Assembly (NCBI GenBank): GCA_036374135.1
Contig: DASUUK010000010.1
Span: 1-57,908 of the forward strand
Source: Euzebyales bacterium
Lineage (GTDB): Bacteria > Actinomycetota > Nitriliruptoria > Euzebyales > JAHELV01
Direction of reading: 5' to 3'
Length of the DNA: 57,908 nucleotides
This document shows positions 11,718 through 19,730 of the stretch, in pieces (positions within the stretch are counted from its first letter, which is position 1; each line of letters begins with the position of its first letter). The notes under the pieces are model-generated. The model saw only the letters and a program-made list of their open reading frames with translations. It was not told where the DNA came from and made no database searches. The translations under genes were made by a program, and so were the position numbers.

Positions 11718-13142
11718 TCATCGACCGGGGCGGCGGCCACGCCACGCCGACCATGCGCGGTACAGCGCAGCCGCCGTGCGGTCGTCGGGCTGGACGACGG
11801 CCACCGTCCTCGGATCGGGCAGGTCGATCCCGACGCCGGTCGCCGCGGCTGCCAGACGCGCCGCACCCAGCACCGACGCATGGGGTTGGTCGCGCACGTG
11901 CAGCGGCCGGCCGAGCACCGTCGCGAGCAGGTGTCGCCAGCGCGGGTCCAGCGACCCGCCGCCCACGAGGTGCACAGGTCCGAGCGGCACGTCGTCGGCG
12001 AGCAGCGCGTCGACGCCGTCGCGCAGTGCGAAGGCCACGCCCTCCAGTGCCGACCGCAGCAGGGTGGCGCGGTCGTGGTTGGCCGCCAGACCCTGCCAGG
12101 CACCACGCACCGTGGCGTCGTTCAGCGGCGTACGTTCGCCTGTCAGGTAGGCGTGGAACGTGACTCCGTCCGCGCCCACCGGCGCCGTGTCGAGGGCGGT
12201 GTGCATCTCGTCCCAGTCCGCACGCAGTACATCGCACACCCATTCGAGCGCGAGGCCGGCGTTCTGGATCGCAGCCATGGCGTACCACCCCGAACGCTCC
12301 GCCCGCCGGTAGCGGTGGGTCACGGGATCCGCGACCGGTGCGGGCAGGTCCACCGGCACGACGATCTGCGCGCCGGTGCCGACCGACAGCTGGACGTGCC
12401 CGGTTGGCAGGACGTTGCCGTGCAGCGCGCACGCGGTGTCCGCCCCACCTGCGGCCACGGGCACGGGGTCGCGCAGGCCGAGCAGTCGCGCGCCGTCGTC
12501 GGTCAGCCTGCCGGCGACGTCGTCCGAGGCGACGACCGGCGGCAGCAGGTCGCCAGGGATGCCCAGCGCATCGAGCACGGCACCGGACCAGGTGTCGGAC
12601 ATCACATCCCACACCAGTGTGGCGGACGCGTCGGAGGGCTCGGTCGCCGCTTCGCCGGTCAGGACCAGCCGCAACCAGTCCTTGGGTGACAGCGCCCAGC
12701 GCGTGCGGTCACGCAGCCCGTCGTCAGCGTCGAGCGCCATCGCCAGCATCGGACCGAACATGCCGGGGACGACGGGGTTGCCCAGCGCCCGCCGCTGCGC
12801 CACCGGGAGGCGGTCGTACCGCGCGCACGCGCCGGACGCGCGGACGTCCGGCCACAATAACGCGGGTCGTACGGCGAGGCCCGCAGCGTCCGTGCACACC
12901 ACGCCGTGCATCTGGCCGGACAGTCCGACGGCGGTGACCGGGCCGCCGCCCGCCGCGGCCATGGCGTCGCGGGTGGCGGCGGACGCCGATGCGAGCCACG
13001 CGTCGGGTGCGATCTCGGCGGCTCCGGCCTCGGGGCGGTCGATGTGGTGCTGCGCCACCCCGAGGCCGCGTACGTGCCCGCGGTCGTCGACGACCGCCGC
13101 CTTCGTCGATCCCGTCCCGAGGTCGATGCCCAGCACGCGCAT
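11718..13142 (-). CDS. FGGY-family carbohydrate kinase, xylulokinase-like
   Basis: This 474-residue kinase has the two-lobed FGGY fold. The phosphate-binding start is GIDLGTGSTKAAVVD (residues 5-19), the substrate-lobe segment is GLSGQMHGVV near residue 73, and later motifs are GGADTACALHGN and LVGGGSLDP for ATP binding. GQMHG is typical of xylulokinases, which phosphorylate D-xylulose. The gene lies only 30 bases after the betaine-binding-protein gene and is probably in the same transcript. That is an unexpected partner, since no pentose isomerase is nearby. A different polyol or sugar substrate is possible. Confidence 0.85.
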   Translation of the reverse strand: MRVLGIDLGTGSTKAAVVDDRGHVRGLGVAQHHIDRPEAGAAEIAPDAWLASASAATRDAMAAAGGGPVTAVGLSGQMHGVVCTDAAGLAVRPALLWPDVRASGACARYDRLPVAQRRALGNPVVPGMFGPMLAMALDADDGLRDRTRWALSPKDWLRLVLTGEAATEPSDASATLVWDVMSDTWSGAVLDALGIPGDLLPPVVASDDVAGRLTDDGARLLGLRDPVPVAAGGADTACALHGNVLPTGHVQLSVGTGAQIVVPVDLPAPVADPVTHRYRRAERSGWYAMAAIQNAGLALEWVCDVLRADWDEMHTALDTAPVGADGVTFHAYLTGERTPLNDATVRGAWQGLAANHDRATLLRSALEGVAFALRDGVDALLADDVPLGPVHLVGGGSLDPRWRHLLATVLGRPLHVRDQPHASVLGAARLAAAATGVGIDLPDPRTVAVVQPDDRTAAALYRAWSAWRGRRPGR

Positions 13143-13172
13143 GCCGGTCAGGGCCTCGGAAGCCGGGTCGGA

Positions 13173-14189
13173 CTACTCGATGAACCCCTCGTCCTGGAGG
13201 TACTGGGTGGCGACGTCCTCGGGGAACTCACCGTCGACGTCGACCGCGGCGTTGAGCTCGGTCATCCGCGCCTCGTCCAGCGGTGCGGTGACCGTCGGGA
13301 ACAGCTCGGCCAGGTCGGGGTTCTCCTCGTTGAACGACGTCGGCATCATCACCGCGGACAGGTAGCTGATGAACGCGTTGTCGGTGTCCTCCATCAACGC
13401 CAGGTCCAGCCCGGCGATGCGGCCGTCCGTGGTGAAGACCTCACCGAAGTTGCACGGGTTGCCCTGTGCCGTCGAGTCGTAGATGACGCCGAAGTCCTGC
13501 ACGGTGAGCTGGTCGTCCGGCCAGTCGACCCCGTAGGTCTCCTCGAAGCGCGGCAGTCCGTCGTCACGTGACTCGAACGTCGGGTCGAGGCACAGCGTCG
13601 CCTCGTCCGGGTTGCTCTCGACGAGGTCCGCAACGTCCTGCAACGTGGCGAGGTCGTTCTCCTGCGCGAACTGCTGGTTGGTCGCGATGCCGTACGTGTC
13701 GTCGAACGGTGCCGGCTCGGTCCAGAAGATGTCGTTCTGCTCGGCGTCCTGGTCCTTGACCGACTGCCACTGCTCCATCGGATCGTCGATGGGCTCGGCG
13801 TTGCCGAGGTAGTTGATCCAGGCGGTCCCGGTGTACTCCCATGCCGCGTCGAGCTCGCCGGCCAGGATCGCGTCACGTGGACCGGCCGGGCTGGGCAGGT
13901 CCTCGGTCAGCCGGACCTCGGCCCCGGCGGCCTCCAGCGCCTGGCGCGCGATCTGGCCGAGCACCAGTTGCTCGGTGAAGTCCTTCGAGCCGAACCGCAC
14001 GGTCGTACCGGACAGATCGAAGTTGTCGCTGATGAGCTCGCCGCCACCGCCCTCGGAACCGCCGGCCGCGGCCTCGCTGTCGCCGGCGCTGTCCGCGGAC
14101 TCGGCGTCGTCCCCGCCGCATGCGGCGAGTGCGAGGACGAGGGTCAGCGCGAGCGCGAGCCAGCGCGTCGTCGTGACTACCCGATGCAT
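13173..14189 (-). CDS. Glycine betaine/choline-type ABC substrate-binding lipoprotein (system 1)
   Basis: The 338-residue protein has a lipoprotein signal ending LALAACGG, an acidic Ser/Gly linker, then the OpuAC-type binding domain. Typical landmarks are VRFGSKDFTEQLVLGQ and the WEYTGTAW segment near residue 120 that helps form the ligand pocket. It should capture a quaternary-amine osmolyte outside the cell and deliver it to the permeases encoded upstream. The ATG at 14189 directly precedes a basic n-region. It is the fourth gene of the importer operon and is a paralogue of the protein encoded at 46114-47139. Confidence 0.9.
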   Translation of the reverse strand: MHRVVTTTRWLALALTLVLALAACGGDDAESADSAGDSEAAAGGSEGGGGELISDNFDLSGTTVRFGSKDFTEQLVLGQIARQALEAAGAEVRLTEDLPSPAGPRDAILAGELDAAWEYTGTAWINYLGNAEPIDDPMEQWQSVKDQDAEQNDIFWTEPAPFDDTYGIATNQQFAQENDLATLQDVADLVESNPDEATLCLDPTFESRDDGLPRFEETYGVDWPDDQLTVQDFGVIYDSTAQGNPCNFGEVFTTDGRIAGLDLALMEDTDNAFISYLSAVMMPTSFNEENPDLAELFPTVTAPLDEARMTELNAAVDVDGEFPEDVATQYLQDEGFIE

Positions 14190-14241
14190 GTGCTCGATCC
14201 TTCCGTGTCTACGTGCAGGGTTGCCTTGTGTGATCCGCCCG

Positions 14242-15027
14242 TCACAGTCCCCTTGGGCGCAGGAAGTCCTCGGCGATGCCACCGAGCCAGTCCGCCATGA
14301 TGGCCATGCTGGCAGCGCCGACGCTGCCGACGGCGACGGCGAGCATGCGGGTCTGGGCGAACCCGCCGACAATGAGCGCGCCGAACGTACCGGCACCGAC
14401 GAACGCGCCCAGCACGGATGTCGCCACCGTGAGCACGAGCGTGGTCCGTACGCCGGTCAGCAGGATCGGTACAGACAGCGGGAGCTCGACCTTCAGCAGC
14501 ACGGCCGCCTTGCTCATGCCCATGCCCCGCGCGGCCTTGATCACGCCGCGGTCGACCTGCTGCAGCCCGACCATGGTGCCTCGCAGCACCGGCAACACGG
14601 CGTAGATCACCATGGCGATGATGGTGGCCCGCGTCGGAACCCGCGAGATGCGCAGGACGAAGACCAGGAACACGAGCCCGACCGCGGGCGTGCCCTGCCC
14701 GATGTTGGCGATCGCGACCGCGTACGGGGTGATCCGTCGTGCCCATGGACGCGTGAGCGCGACGCCCAGCGGCACCGCGATCAGCAGGATGAACAGCGTT
14801 GCCCACAGGGAGATCGTCAGTTGCTCGACCGCAAAGCGGCGGATGTTCGGCGCGTTGATCAGACGGCCCTCGATCGAGTCGAGCTCGCGGCTCTGCACAT
14901 ACAGGTACATCGCGCCACACGCCACGGTGACGGCGAGCGGCACGCCCACATAGCGCGACAGGCGTAGCAGGTGCCGTTCCCGTCCGGCAACGCGCGCGTC
15001 GGCCTGGCCTGTCGCGACCGCCGTCAC
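14242..15027 (-). CDS. Betaine-type ABC permease B (system 1)
   Basis: This 261-residue permease has a polar N-terminal extension, a first helix near residue 30, and the ProW/OpuAB-type core. The ATPase-contact (EAA) loop reads GVIKAARGMGMSKAAVLLKVELP. The GTG start overlaps the ATPase stop as GTGA, indicating coupled translation. It should pair with the smaller permease at 16217-16861 to form the channel. The ELDSIEGR segment after the first helix is shared in similar form with the system 2 permease (ELDSIEAR), showing common ancestry. Confidence 0.9.
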   Translation of the reverse strand: MTAVATGQADARVAGRERHLLRLSRYVGVPLAVTVACGAMYLYVQSRELDSIEGRLINAPNIRRFAVEQLTISLWATLFILLIAVPLGVALTRPWARRITPYAVAIANIGQGTPAVGLVFLVFVLRISRVPTRATIIAMVIYAVLPVLRGTMVGLQQVDRGVIKAARGMGMSKAAVLLKVELPLSVPILLTGVRTTLVLTVATSVLGAFVGAGTFGALIVGGFAQTRMLAVAVGSVGAASMAIMADWLGGIAEDFLRPRGL

Positions 15028-16220
15028 GGCGTGTCCGCCCCGGTGTGCACGTCCTTGGCGTCCCGCTCCAACGCCTCGTCGCGCATCTGGTGGATCGCCG
15101 CCGTGATCGTGTCGAGGTCCAGCGTGCCGGCGTACGTGCCGTCCCGGTCGACCACCACCGCGACGCCGTGGTCGCTGACCAGCATCTCCTGCAGGGCGTC
15201 GTTGAGCGTGGCGAGCTCGTCGACGGTGGCCTCCACCTGCGTGCCGGCGTCGCGGAGGCTGTCGTGGTGCTCGAGGTCACGGACGCTGACCCAGCGCTGT
15301 GGACGGCGCTGGTCGTCCAGGAGCAGCAGATGTCCGCGGCCCGCGTCCTGCAGGGCCTTGCGGGCGTCGGTGACGTCGGCGTCGGCCGTCAGCGTGGGCC
15401 AGTGGGCCCACGAGATGTCGAGATCGGCGATGCGGGTGAGATTCAGCCGCTTGAGCACGATTCCCGAGCCGAGGAACTGCTCGACGAACTCACTCGCTGG
15501 ATCGGACAGGATGTGCTCGGGCGTGTCGTACTGCGCGATGTGGGAGCCCTCCCGTAGGATCGCGATGCGGTCGCCCATCTTGATCGCCTCGTCGATGTCG
15601 TGCGTGACGAACACGATCGTCTTGCGGATGTCCTCCTGGATCCGCAGGAACTCGTTCTGCAACCGCTCGCGCGTGATGGGGTCGGTCGCTCCGAAGGGCT
15701 CGTCCATGAGCATGACCGGCGGGTCCGCGGCCATTGCGCGCGCCACCCCGACGCGCTGCCGCTGCCCGCCGGACATCTCCTTCGGGTAGCGGTCGCGGTA
15801 GGTCTCCGGATCGAGCCCGACGAGGTCGAGCAGTTCGTCGACGCGGTCGCCGATGCGCGCGTCGTCCCAGTCGAGCATCTTCGGCACCGTGGCGATGTTC
15901 TGTGCGATCGTCTGGTGCGGGAAGAGGCCTATCTGCTGGATCACGTACCCCATGCGACGCCGCAGGTGGTCGGCGTTGACGTGGGTGACGTCGTCGCCCT
16001 CGAGGAAGATGCGCCCCGAGGTCGGCTCGATCAGGCGGTTGATCATCTCGAGCGTCGTGGTCTTGCCGCAGCCGGACGGCCCGACCAGGATGACGATCTC
16101 GCCCTCCGGGATGTCGAGATCGATCGCGTCGACCGCGGGCGTCTCCTGACCGGGGTAGCGCTTGGTCAGCTCGTCGAGTCGGATCATCGTCTCGGCGGTC
16201 CGTGGCGTCGCGGCGGTCAC
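15024..16220 (-). CDS. Betaine-type ABC ATPase with two CBS domains (system 1)
   Basis: The ~398-residue ATPase has Walker A GPSGCGKTT, Q-loop VIQQIGLFP, signature MSGGQRQRVGVA, Walker B VMLMDEP and switch His in FVTHDIDEA. About 130 C-terminal residues form a CBS pair (WPTLTADADVTDARKAL... and ...LDTITAAIHQMRD). In OpuA the CBS pair senses ionic strength or nucleotides to gate osmolyte import. I chose the GTG at 16220 because it overlaps the upstream permease stop as GTGA; the ATG at 16187 is the alternative. Energises betaine import at the inner face of the membrane. Confidence 0.92.
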   Translation of the reverse strand: MTAATPRTAETMIRLDELTKRYPGQETPAVDAIDLDIPEGEIVILVGPSGCGKTTTLEMINRLIEPTSGRIFLEGDDVTHVNADHLRRRMGYVIQQIGLFPHQTIAQNIATVPKMLDWDDARIGDRVDELLDLVGLDPETYRDRYPKEMSGGQRQRVGVARAMAADPPVMLMDEPFGATDPITRERLQNEFLRIQEDIRKTIVFVTHDIDEAIKMGDRIAILREGSHIAQYDTPEHILSDPASEFVEQFLGSGIVLKRLNLTRIADLDISWAHWPTLTADADVTDARKALQDAGRGHLLLLDDQRRPQRWVSVRDLEHHDSLRDAGTQVEATVDELATLNDALQEMLVSDHGVAVVVDRDGTYAGTLDLDTITAAIHQMRDEALERDAKDVHTGADTP

Positions 16221-16861
16221 TGCAGTCCCCTCGGTGTCGTCAGCCGTGTGAGCAGCGCAAGGAGCGCGTCGAGGACCAGCGCGACGAGCACGATGCCGAC
16301 GGTCCCGACGATGATCTGCGGCCGCGCACGCACGGACGGGAACGCCCCGATCCCACTGAACAGCTCCGCGCCCAGCCCGGGCCCGCTGATCCAGGCGCCG
16401 ATGGCCGCGATGCCGACGATGAGCACGGTCGACACCCGCACCCCGGACAGGATCACGGGGTAGGCCAGCGGCAGCTCGATGCGCAACAGGCGGTTCCAGC
16501 GCCCCATGCCCATGCCGGTCGCGGCCCGCACGATCGCGGGGTCGACCTCGCGCAGCCCGGTCACCGTGTTGCGCACGATCGGCAGCAGCGCGTAGATGAC
16601 GAGCACCGTGATCGCCGGCGTCCAGCCGAGCCCGACGATCGCGAGCAGGGCCCCGAAGTACGCCAGCGCCGGCACCGTGAACAGGGTGCTGGTCGCGACG
16701 AGGAGCAGGGTGACCGCTCGGTCGCTGCGGTACACGAGCACGGCCAGCAGCACGCCCAGCAGGGTCGCAATGCCCACCGCCATGACCACGGCGATGAAGT
16801 GCTCGATCGTGAGCTCGAGCACGGTGTCCCACCGTCGGGCGAGGTAGTCGGTGACGCTCAC
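16217..16861 (-). CDS. Betaine-type ABC permease A (system 1)
   Basis: This 214-residue permease has about five to six transmembrane helices and the EAA-type loop PAIVRAATGMGMGRWNRLLRIELP. It is the first gene of the importer operon, read from the GTG at 16861, which has an AGAGG ribosome-binding match just upstream. The smaller size compared with permease B is normal for split OpuC/ProW-type systems. The operon reads away from the divergent choline-sulfatase gene across a repeat-containing gap. Confidence 0.9.
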   Translation of the reverse strand: MSVTDYLARRWDTVLELTIEHFIAVVMAVGIATLLGVLLAVLVYRSDRAVTLLLVATSTLFTVPALAYFGALLAIVGLGWTPAITVLVIYALLPIVRNTVTGLREVDPAIVRAATGMGMGRWNRLLRIELPLAYPVILSGVRVSTVLIVGIAAIGAWISGPGLGAELFSGIGAFPSVRARPQIIVGTVGIVLVALVLDALLALLTRLTTPRGLQ

Positions 16862-17049
16862 GGTGCCTCTGCCTGCACGCGGGATCCCCCTTTGGCGGGG
16901 CCTGTCCACACCGCGCGTCGACGCGCTCGCGGAGGGCCCTACGACATGACCAGTATAGGGGTGGTTCCCCGGGGCGTGAATCAGATGACGTGAGACCAGC
17001 GGGTGTGCGGGAGCTGAAACCAGGTGGTCTGACGTCCACCAAGGGCATT

Positions 17050-17083
17050 GAACTTCGTGGAGCCTGGTTCCACGAAACACGCG
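17050..17083 (+). repeat. Dispersed palindromic repeat, copy A
   Basis: The 34-base unit contains an imperfect 23-bp palindrome (17054-17076, TTCGTGGAGCC/GGTTCCACGAA) followed by ACACGCG. It matches copy C at 55684-55717 (reverse orientation) at all but one position, and copy B in its first 27 bases. It is not part of any gene. Confidence 0.75.
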
Positions 17084-17105
17084 GTGGACCGGCTTCGCCG
17101 GGCAG

Positions 17106-17132
17106 GAACCTTCGCGGAGCCTGGTTCCACGA
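17106..17132 (+). repeat. Dispersed palindromic repeat, copy B
   Basis: This shorter copy of the same palindrome (core CGCGGAGCCTGGTTCCACGA) lies 23 bases after copy A in the same orientation. It diverges after the palindrome. Confidence 0.7.
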
Positions 17133-17236
17133 GCCTTGGTCGTCTCGCTGTCGCTCGACTTCCAACGGCCGAGGGAGGCTTCGCCGGACGAGAACTGCCC
17201 ATTTCGCCCGGTTGACCGCTCTGGTAGACATCTGCC

Positions 17237-18796
17237 ATGTCGGACCGCTGCAACGTACTGTTGGTGATGGCCGATCAGCTGGCCGCACCCTTCCTGCCGA
17301 TCCACGGGCACCCGGTCGTCAAGGCGCCGCACGTCGAACGCCTGGCGGCCGACGGCGTGGTGTTCACCTCGGCGTACACCCCAAGCCCGCTGTGCGCACC
17401 GGCGCGCTTCGCCATGCTCAGCGGCCAGCGCAACAGCCGGATCGGCGGGTATGACAACGCCTCCGAGCTGCCCGCGTCGGTCCCGACGTTCGCGCACCAC
17501 CTGCGTGCGCTGGGCTACCGCACGACGCTGTGTGGCAAGATGCACTTCATCGGTCCGGACCAGCTCCACGGATTCGAGCGGCGCCTGACCACCGACATCT
17601 ATCCCGCCGACTTCGGCTGGACGCCGAACTGGGAGCAGCCCGACAGTCGGTTCGAGTGGTGGTTCCACAACACCGACAGCGTGGTCAACGCGGGTGTGGC
17701 CGAGGCGACCAATCAGCTCGACTACGACGACGAGGTCGGCTTCCTGGCGGTGCGAGAGTTGCGCGACGCGGCGCGCAGCACCGACGAGCGGCCGTGGATG
17801 CTGACCGTGTCGTTCACGCACCCCCATGACCCGTACGTGATGCGCCAGCGCTACTGGGACCGGTACGCCCACGACGACATCGACCTGCCGCGCATCGGCG
17901 CATCAGATGTCGACCAGGACCCGCACAGCCGGCGGTTGCGCCACGTGTCCGCGCTCGACACGGTCGAGGTGACCGACGACATCGTGCGCAACGCCCGTCA
18001 CGCGTACTACGCCGCCGTCACCTACGTGGACGACTGGCTCGGGCTGCTCCTCGAGACGTTGGAGATGACGGGCCAGGCCGATGACACGGTCGTCATCTTC
18101 ACGGCGGACCACGGTGATCAGCTGGGCGAGCGCGGCCTCTGGTACAAGATGGCGTTCTTCGAGCACGCCGCACGGGTGCCGCTCGTCATCAGCGCACCGG
18201 GCGCGGACAGAGGCGTCGAGGTCGCCGACCATGTGTCGCTGCTCGACATCCTGCCGACGCTGGTCGACCTGGCCGGCGGCGATGCGACGTCCGACCTGGG
18301 TCACGTGGTCGACGGCGGGAGCCTCGTGCCACAGCTGCACGGTGACCGCGACGCCGGTCGCACGGTGCGCGGTGAGTACCTGGGGGAGGGGGCGATCGCA
18401 CCGATCCTCATGATCCGGCGGGGACGTTGGAAGTTCGTGTGGTCGGCGCCCGACGGGCCGCAGCTGTTCGACCTGGTGTCCGATCCCCACGAGCGGTCGA
18501 ACCTGGCACACCAGCAGGCGTACGCCCCGGTGATCGCCGACCACCGCGCCGAGATCGACGAGCACTGGGACCACGAACGCATCCGCCGGGAGGTCATCGC
18601 CAGCCAGCGTGCCCGCCGTGTCGTCGACCGGGCGCTGCGCATCGGCCGCCACGTCCCGTGGGACCATGTGCCCATCCCTGACAGCGCCAACCAGTACATG
18701 CGCAACCACCTGGACCTCAACGCCTTGGAGCTCGCCCGCCGGCTTCCGGCGGCCACGGCGCGGCGCCGAGCCGTCGGCGATCGCGGCCGCGCCTGA
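17237..18796 (+). CDS. betC: Choline-sulfatase
   Basis: The 519-residue protein is a type I sulfatase. Its formylglycine motif is SPLCAPAR, with Cys53-x-Pro55-x-Arg57, and is followed by GKMHFIGPDQLHGFERRL and TTDIYPADFGW, both hallmarks of choline-sulfatases. Metal and sulfate ligands lie in FTADHGDQLGERGLW. The C-terminal ~90 residues fit the choline-sulfatase oligomerisation tail (DSANQYMRNHLDLNALE). It hydrolyses choline-O-sulfate to choline and sulfate in the cytoplasm, feeding osmoprotection and sulfur supply. It is divergent from the betaine-type importer, which could bring in choline-sulfate or choline. Cys53 needs a formylglycine-generating enzyme not seen here. Confidence 0.92.
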   Translation: MSDRCNVLLVMADQLAAPFLPIHGHPVVKAPHVERLAADGVVFTSAYTPSPLCAPARFAMLSGQRNSRIGGYDNASELPASVPTFAHHLRALGYRTTLCGKMHFIGPDQLHGFERRLTTDIYPADFGWTPNWEQPDSRFEWWFHNTDSVVNAGVAEATNQLDYDDEVGFLAVRELRDAARSTDERPWMLTVSFTHPHDPYVMRQRYWDRYAHDDIDLPRIGASDVDQDPHSRRLRHVSALDTVEVTDDIVRNARHAYYAAVTYVDDWLGLLLETLEMTGQADDTVVIFTADHGDQLGERGLWYKMAFFEHAARVPLVISAPGADRGVEVADHVSLLDILPTLVDLAGGDATSDLGHVVDGGSLVPQLHGDRDAGRTVRGEYLGEGAIAPILMIRRGRWKFVWSAPDGPQLFDLVSDPHERSNLAHQQAYAPVIADHRAEIDEHWDHERIRREVIASQRARRVVDRALRIGRHVPWDHVPIPDSANQYMRNHLDLNALELARRLPAATARRRAVGDRGRA

Positions 18797-18837
18797 CCGC
18801 GACCATGAGACCGCGCAGGCGATTCGGACCACACGCG

Positions 18838-19608
18838 ATGTCCGTCGGCCGCCGTGCCTTCCTGGCACGTGCCGGGCGCATCGGCCTCGGGCTCCTGCTC
18901 TCATCGGCGACGGTCGCATGCGCCGACACCGTCTCCGGAACGCCCCCGTCGCCGGGCCCGGCCCCACCATCGGGGGCCACACCGACGACGGGCGACACGA
19001 GCGAGCGCGCGGCCGCCGGGCTCGACTGGCACCGCGTCGATCTGGGGTTCGTGTCGGCTTACCTGCTGGTCGGCGGGTCCGAGGTCGTGGTCGTGGACAC
19101 CGGCGTCGACGGCAGTGCCGGTGACATCGAGGAGGCGCTCGACGAATTGGGTCTGGGGTGGTGGGCGGTCACGCACGTCGTGCTCACCCACCACCATCCG
19201 GACCACGTCGGGGGTCTACCGGAGGTCGCGTCGGCGACCGACGCGCGGGTGTACGCCGGCGCCGACGACATCGTCAGCATCACCGGTACATCCGACATCA
19301 CCCCACTGGAGGACGGGGACGAGATCGCCGGCCTCCGGGTCATCGCCACACCTGGTCACACACCGGGCCACATCAGCGTGCTCGAGCCCACCACGCGCGT
19401 GCTGGTTGCCGGCGACGCGCTGGTGGGACGCGCCGACGGGTCCGGGGTCTCCGGTCCGGACCCGGCGTACACACAGGACATGGAGACGGCGCAGGCGTCG
19501 GTGCGGACCCTGGCGACCTACGACGCCGAGACCGTCGTGTTCGGCCACGGCGAGCCGTTGGAGGCCGGTGCCGGACCGCTGCTCGAGGAACTCGCCGCTC
19601 AGCTGTGA
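18838..19608 (+). CDS. Tat-exported metallo-beta-lactamase-fold lipoprotein
   Basis: This ~256-residue protein starts MSVGRRAFLARAGRIGLGLL, a twin-arginine-like leader, and has a possible lipobox ending TVACAD. After a Pro/Ser linker comes a metallo-beta-lactamase fold. It has the zinc motif THHHPDHVGG, later zinc ligands in TPGHTPGH and AGDAL, and a C-terminal FGHGE. Such small MBL proteins are hydrolases of the glyoxalase II or lactonase type; the substrate is unknown. An upstream in-frame ATG at 18805 adds 11 residues. It follows betC by 41 bases and may be cotranscribed. Confidence 0.8.
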   Translation: MSVGRRAFLARAGRIGLGLLLSSATVACADTVSGTPPSPGPAPPSGATPTTGDTSERAAAGLDWHRVDLGFVSAYLLVGGSEVVVVDTGVDGSAGDIEEALDELGLGWWAVTHVVLTHHHPDHVGGLPEVASATDARVYAGADDIVSITGTSDITPLEDGDEIAGLRVIATPGHTPGHISVLEPTTRVLVAGDALVGRADGSGVSGPDPAYTQDMETAQASVRTLATYDAETVVFGHGEPLEAGAGPLLEELAAQL

Positions 19609-19631
19609 CGGGTGCCGTCGTCCGAGTACGA

Positions 19632-19690
19632 ATCACGTGGTGGTTGCCATATGACCGAGTTTTCGCGACATCGGGCAACCACCTCGTGAT
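19632..19690. terminator. Long inverted repeat between convergent genes
   Basis: A 17-bp inverted repeat with one mismatch (19632-19648 with 19674-19690, 25-base AT-richer loop containing GTTTTCG) fills the gap between the convergent MBL and MFS genes. A third partial copy of GGTGGTTG lies at about 19702. It is probably a bidirectional terminator. Confidence 0.5.
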
Positions 19691-19730
19691 CGCTGACGGA
19701 AGGTGGTTGTCGAATGACGAGGTGGGGTCG

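Larger units (their letters stand above)
16862..17236. other. Divergent intergenic region with palindromic repeats
   Basis: This 375-base gap separates the betaine importer operon (leftward) from betC (rightward). It holds two copies of a palindrome-bearing repeat (17050-17083 and 17106-17132) and a short direct repeat with the core GGCTTCGCCGG (seen near 17092 and 17178). A TAGACA hexamer at 17225-17230 lies six bases before the betC ATG and could be a -10 element giving a leaderless transcript. No convincing gene is present. Confidence 0.6.

Noticed and set aside
16862-17236. A CRISPR or integrated element in the repeat-bearing gap
   Set aside because: Only two repeat copies of unequal length and no spacer regularity, cas genes, integrase or tRNA.
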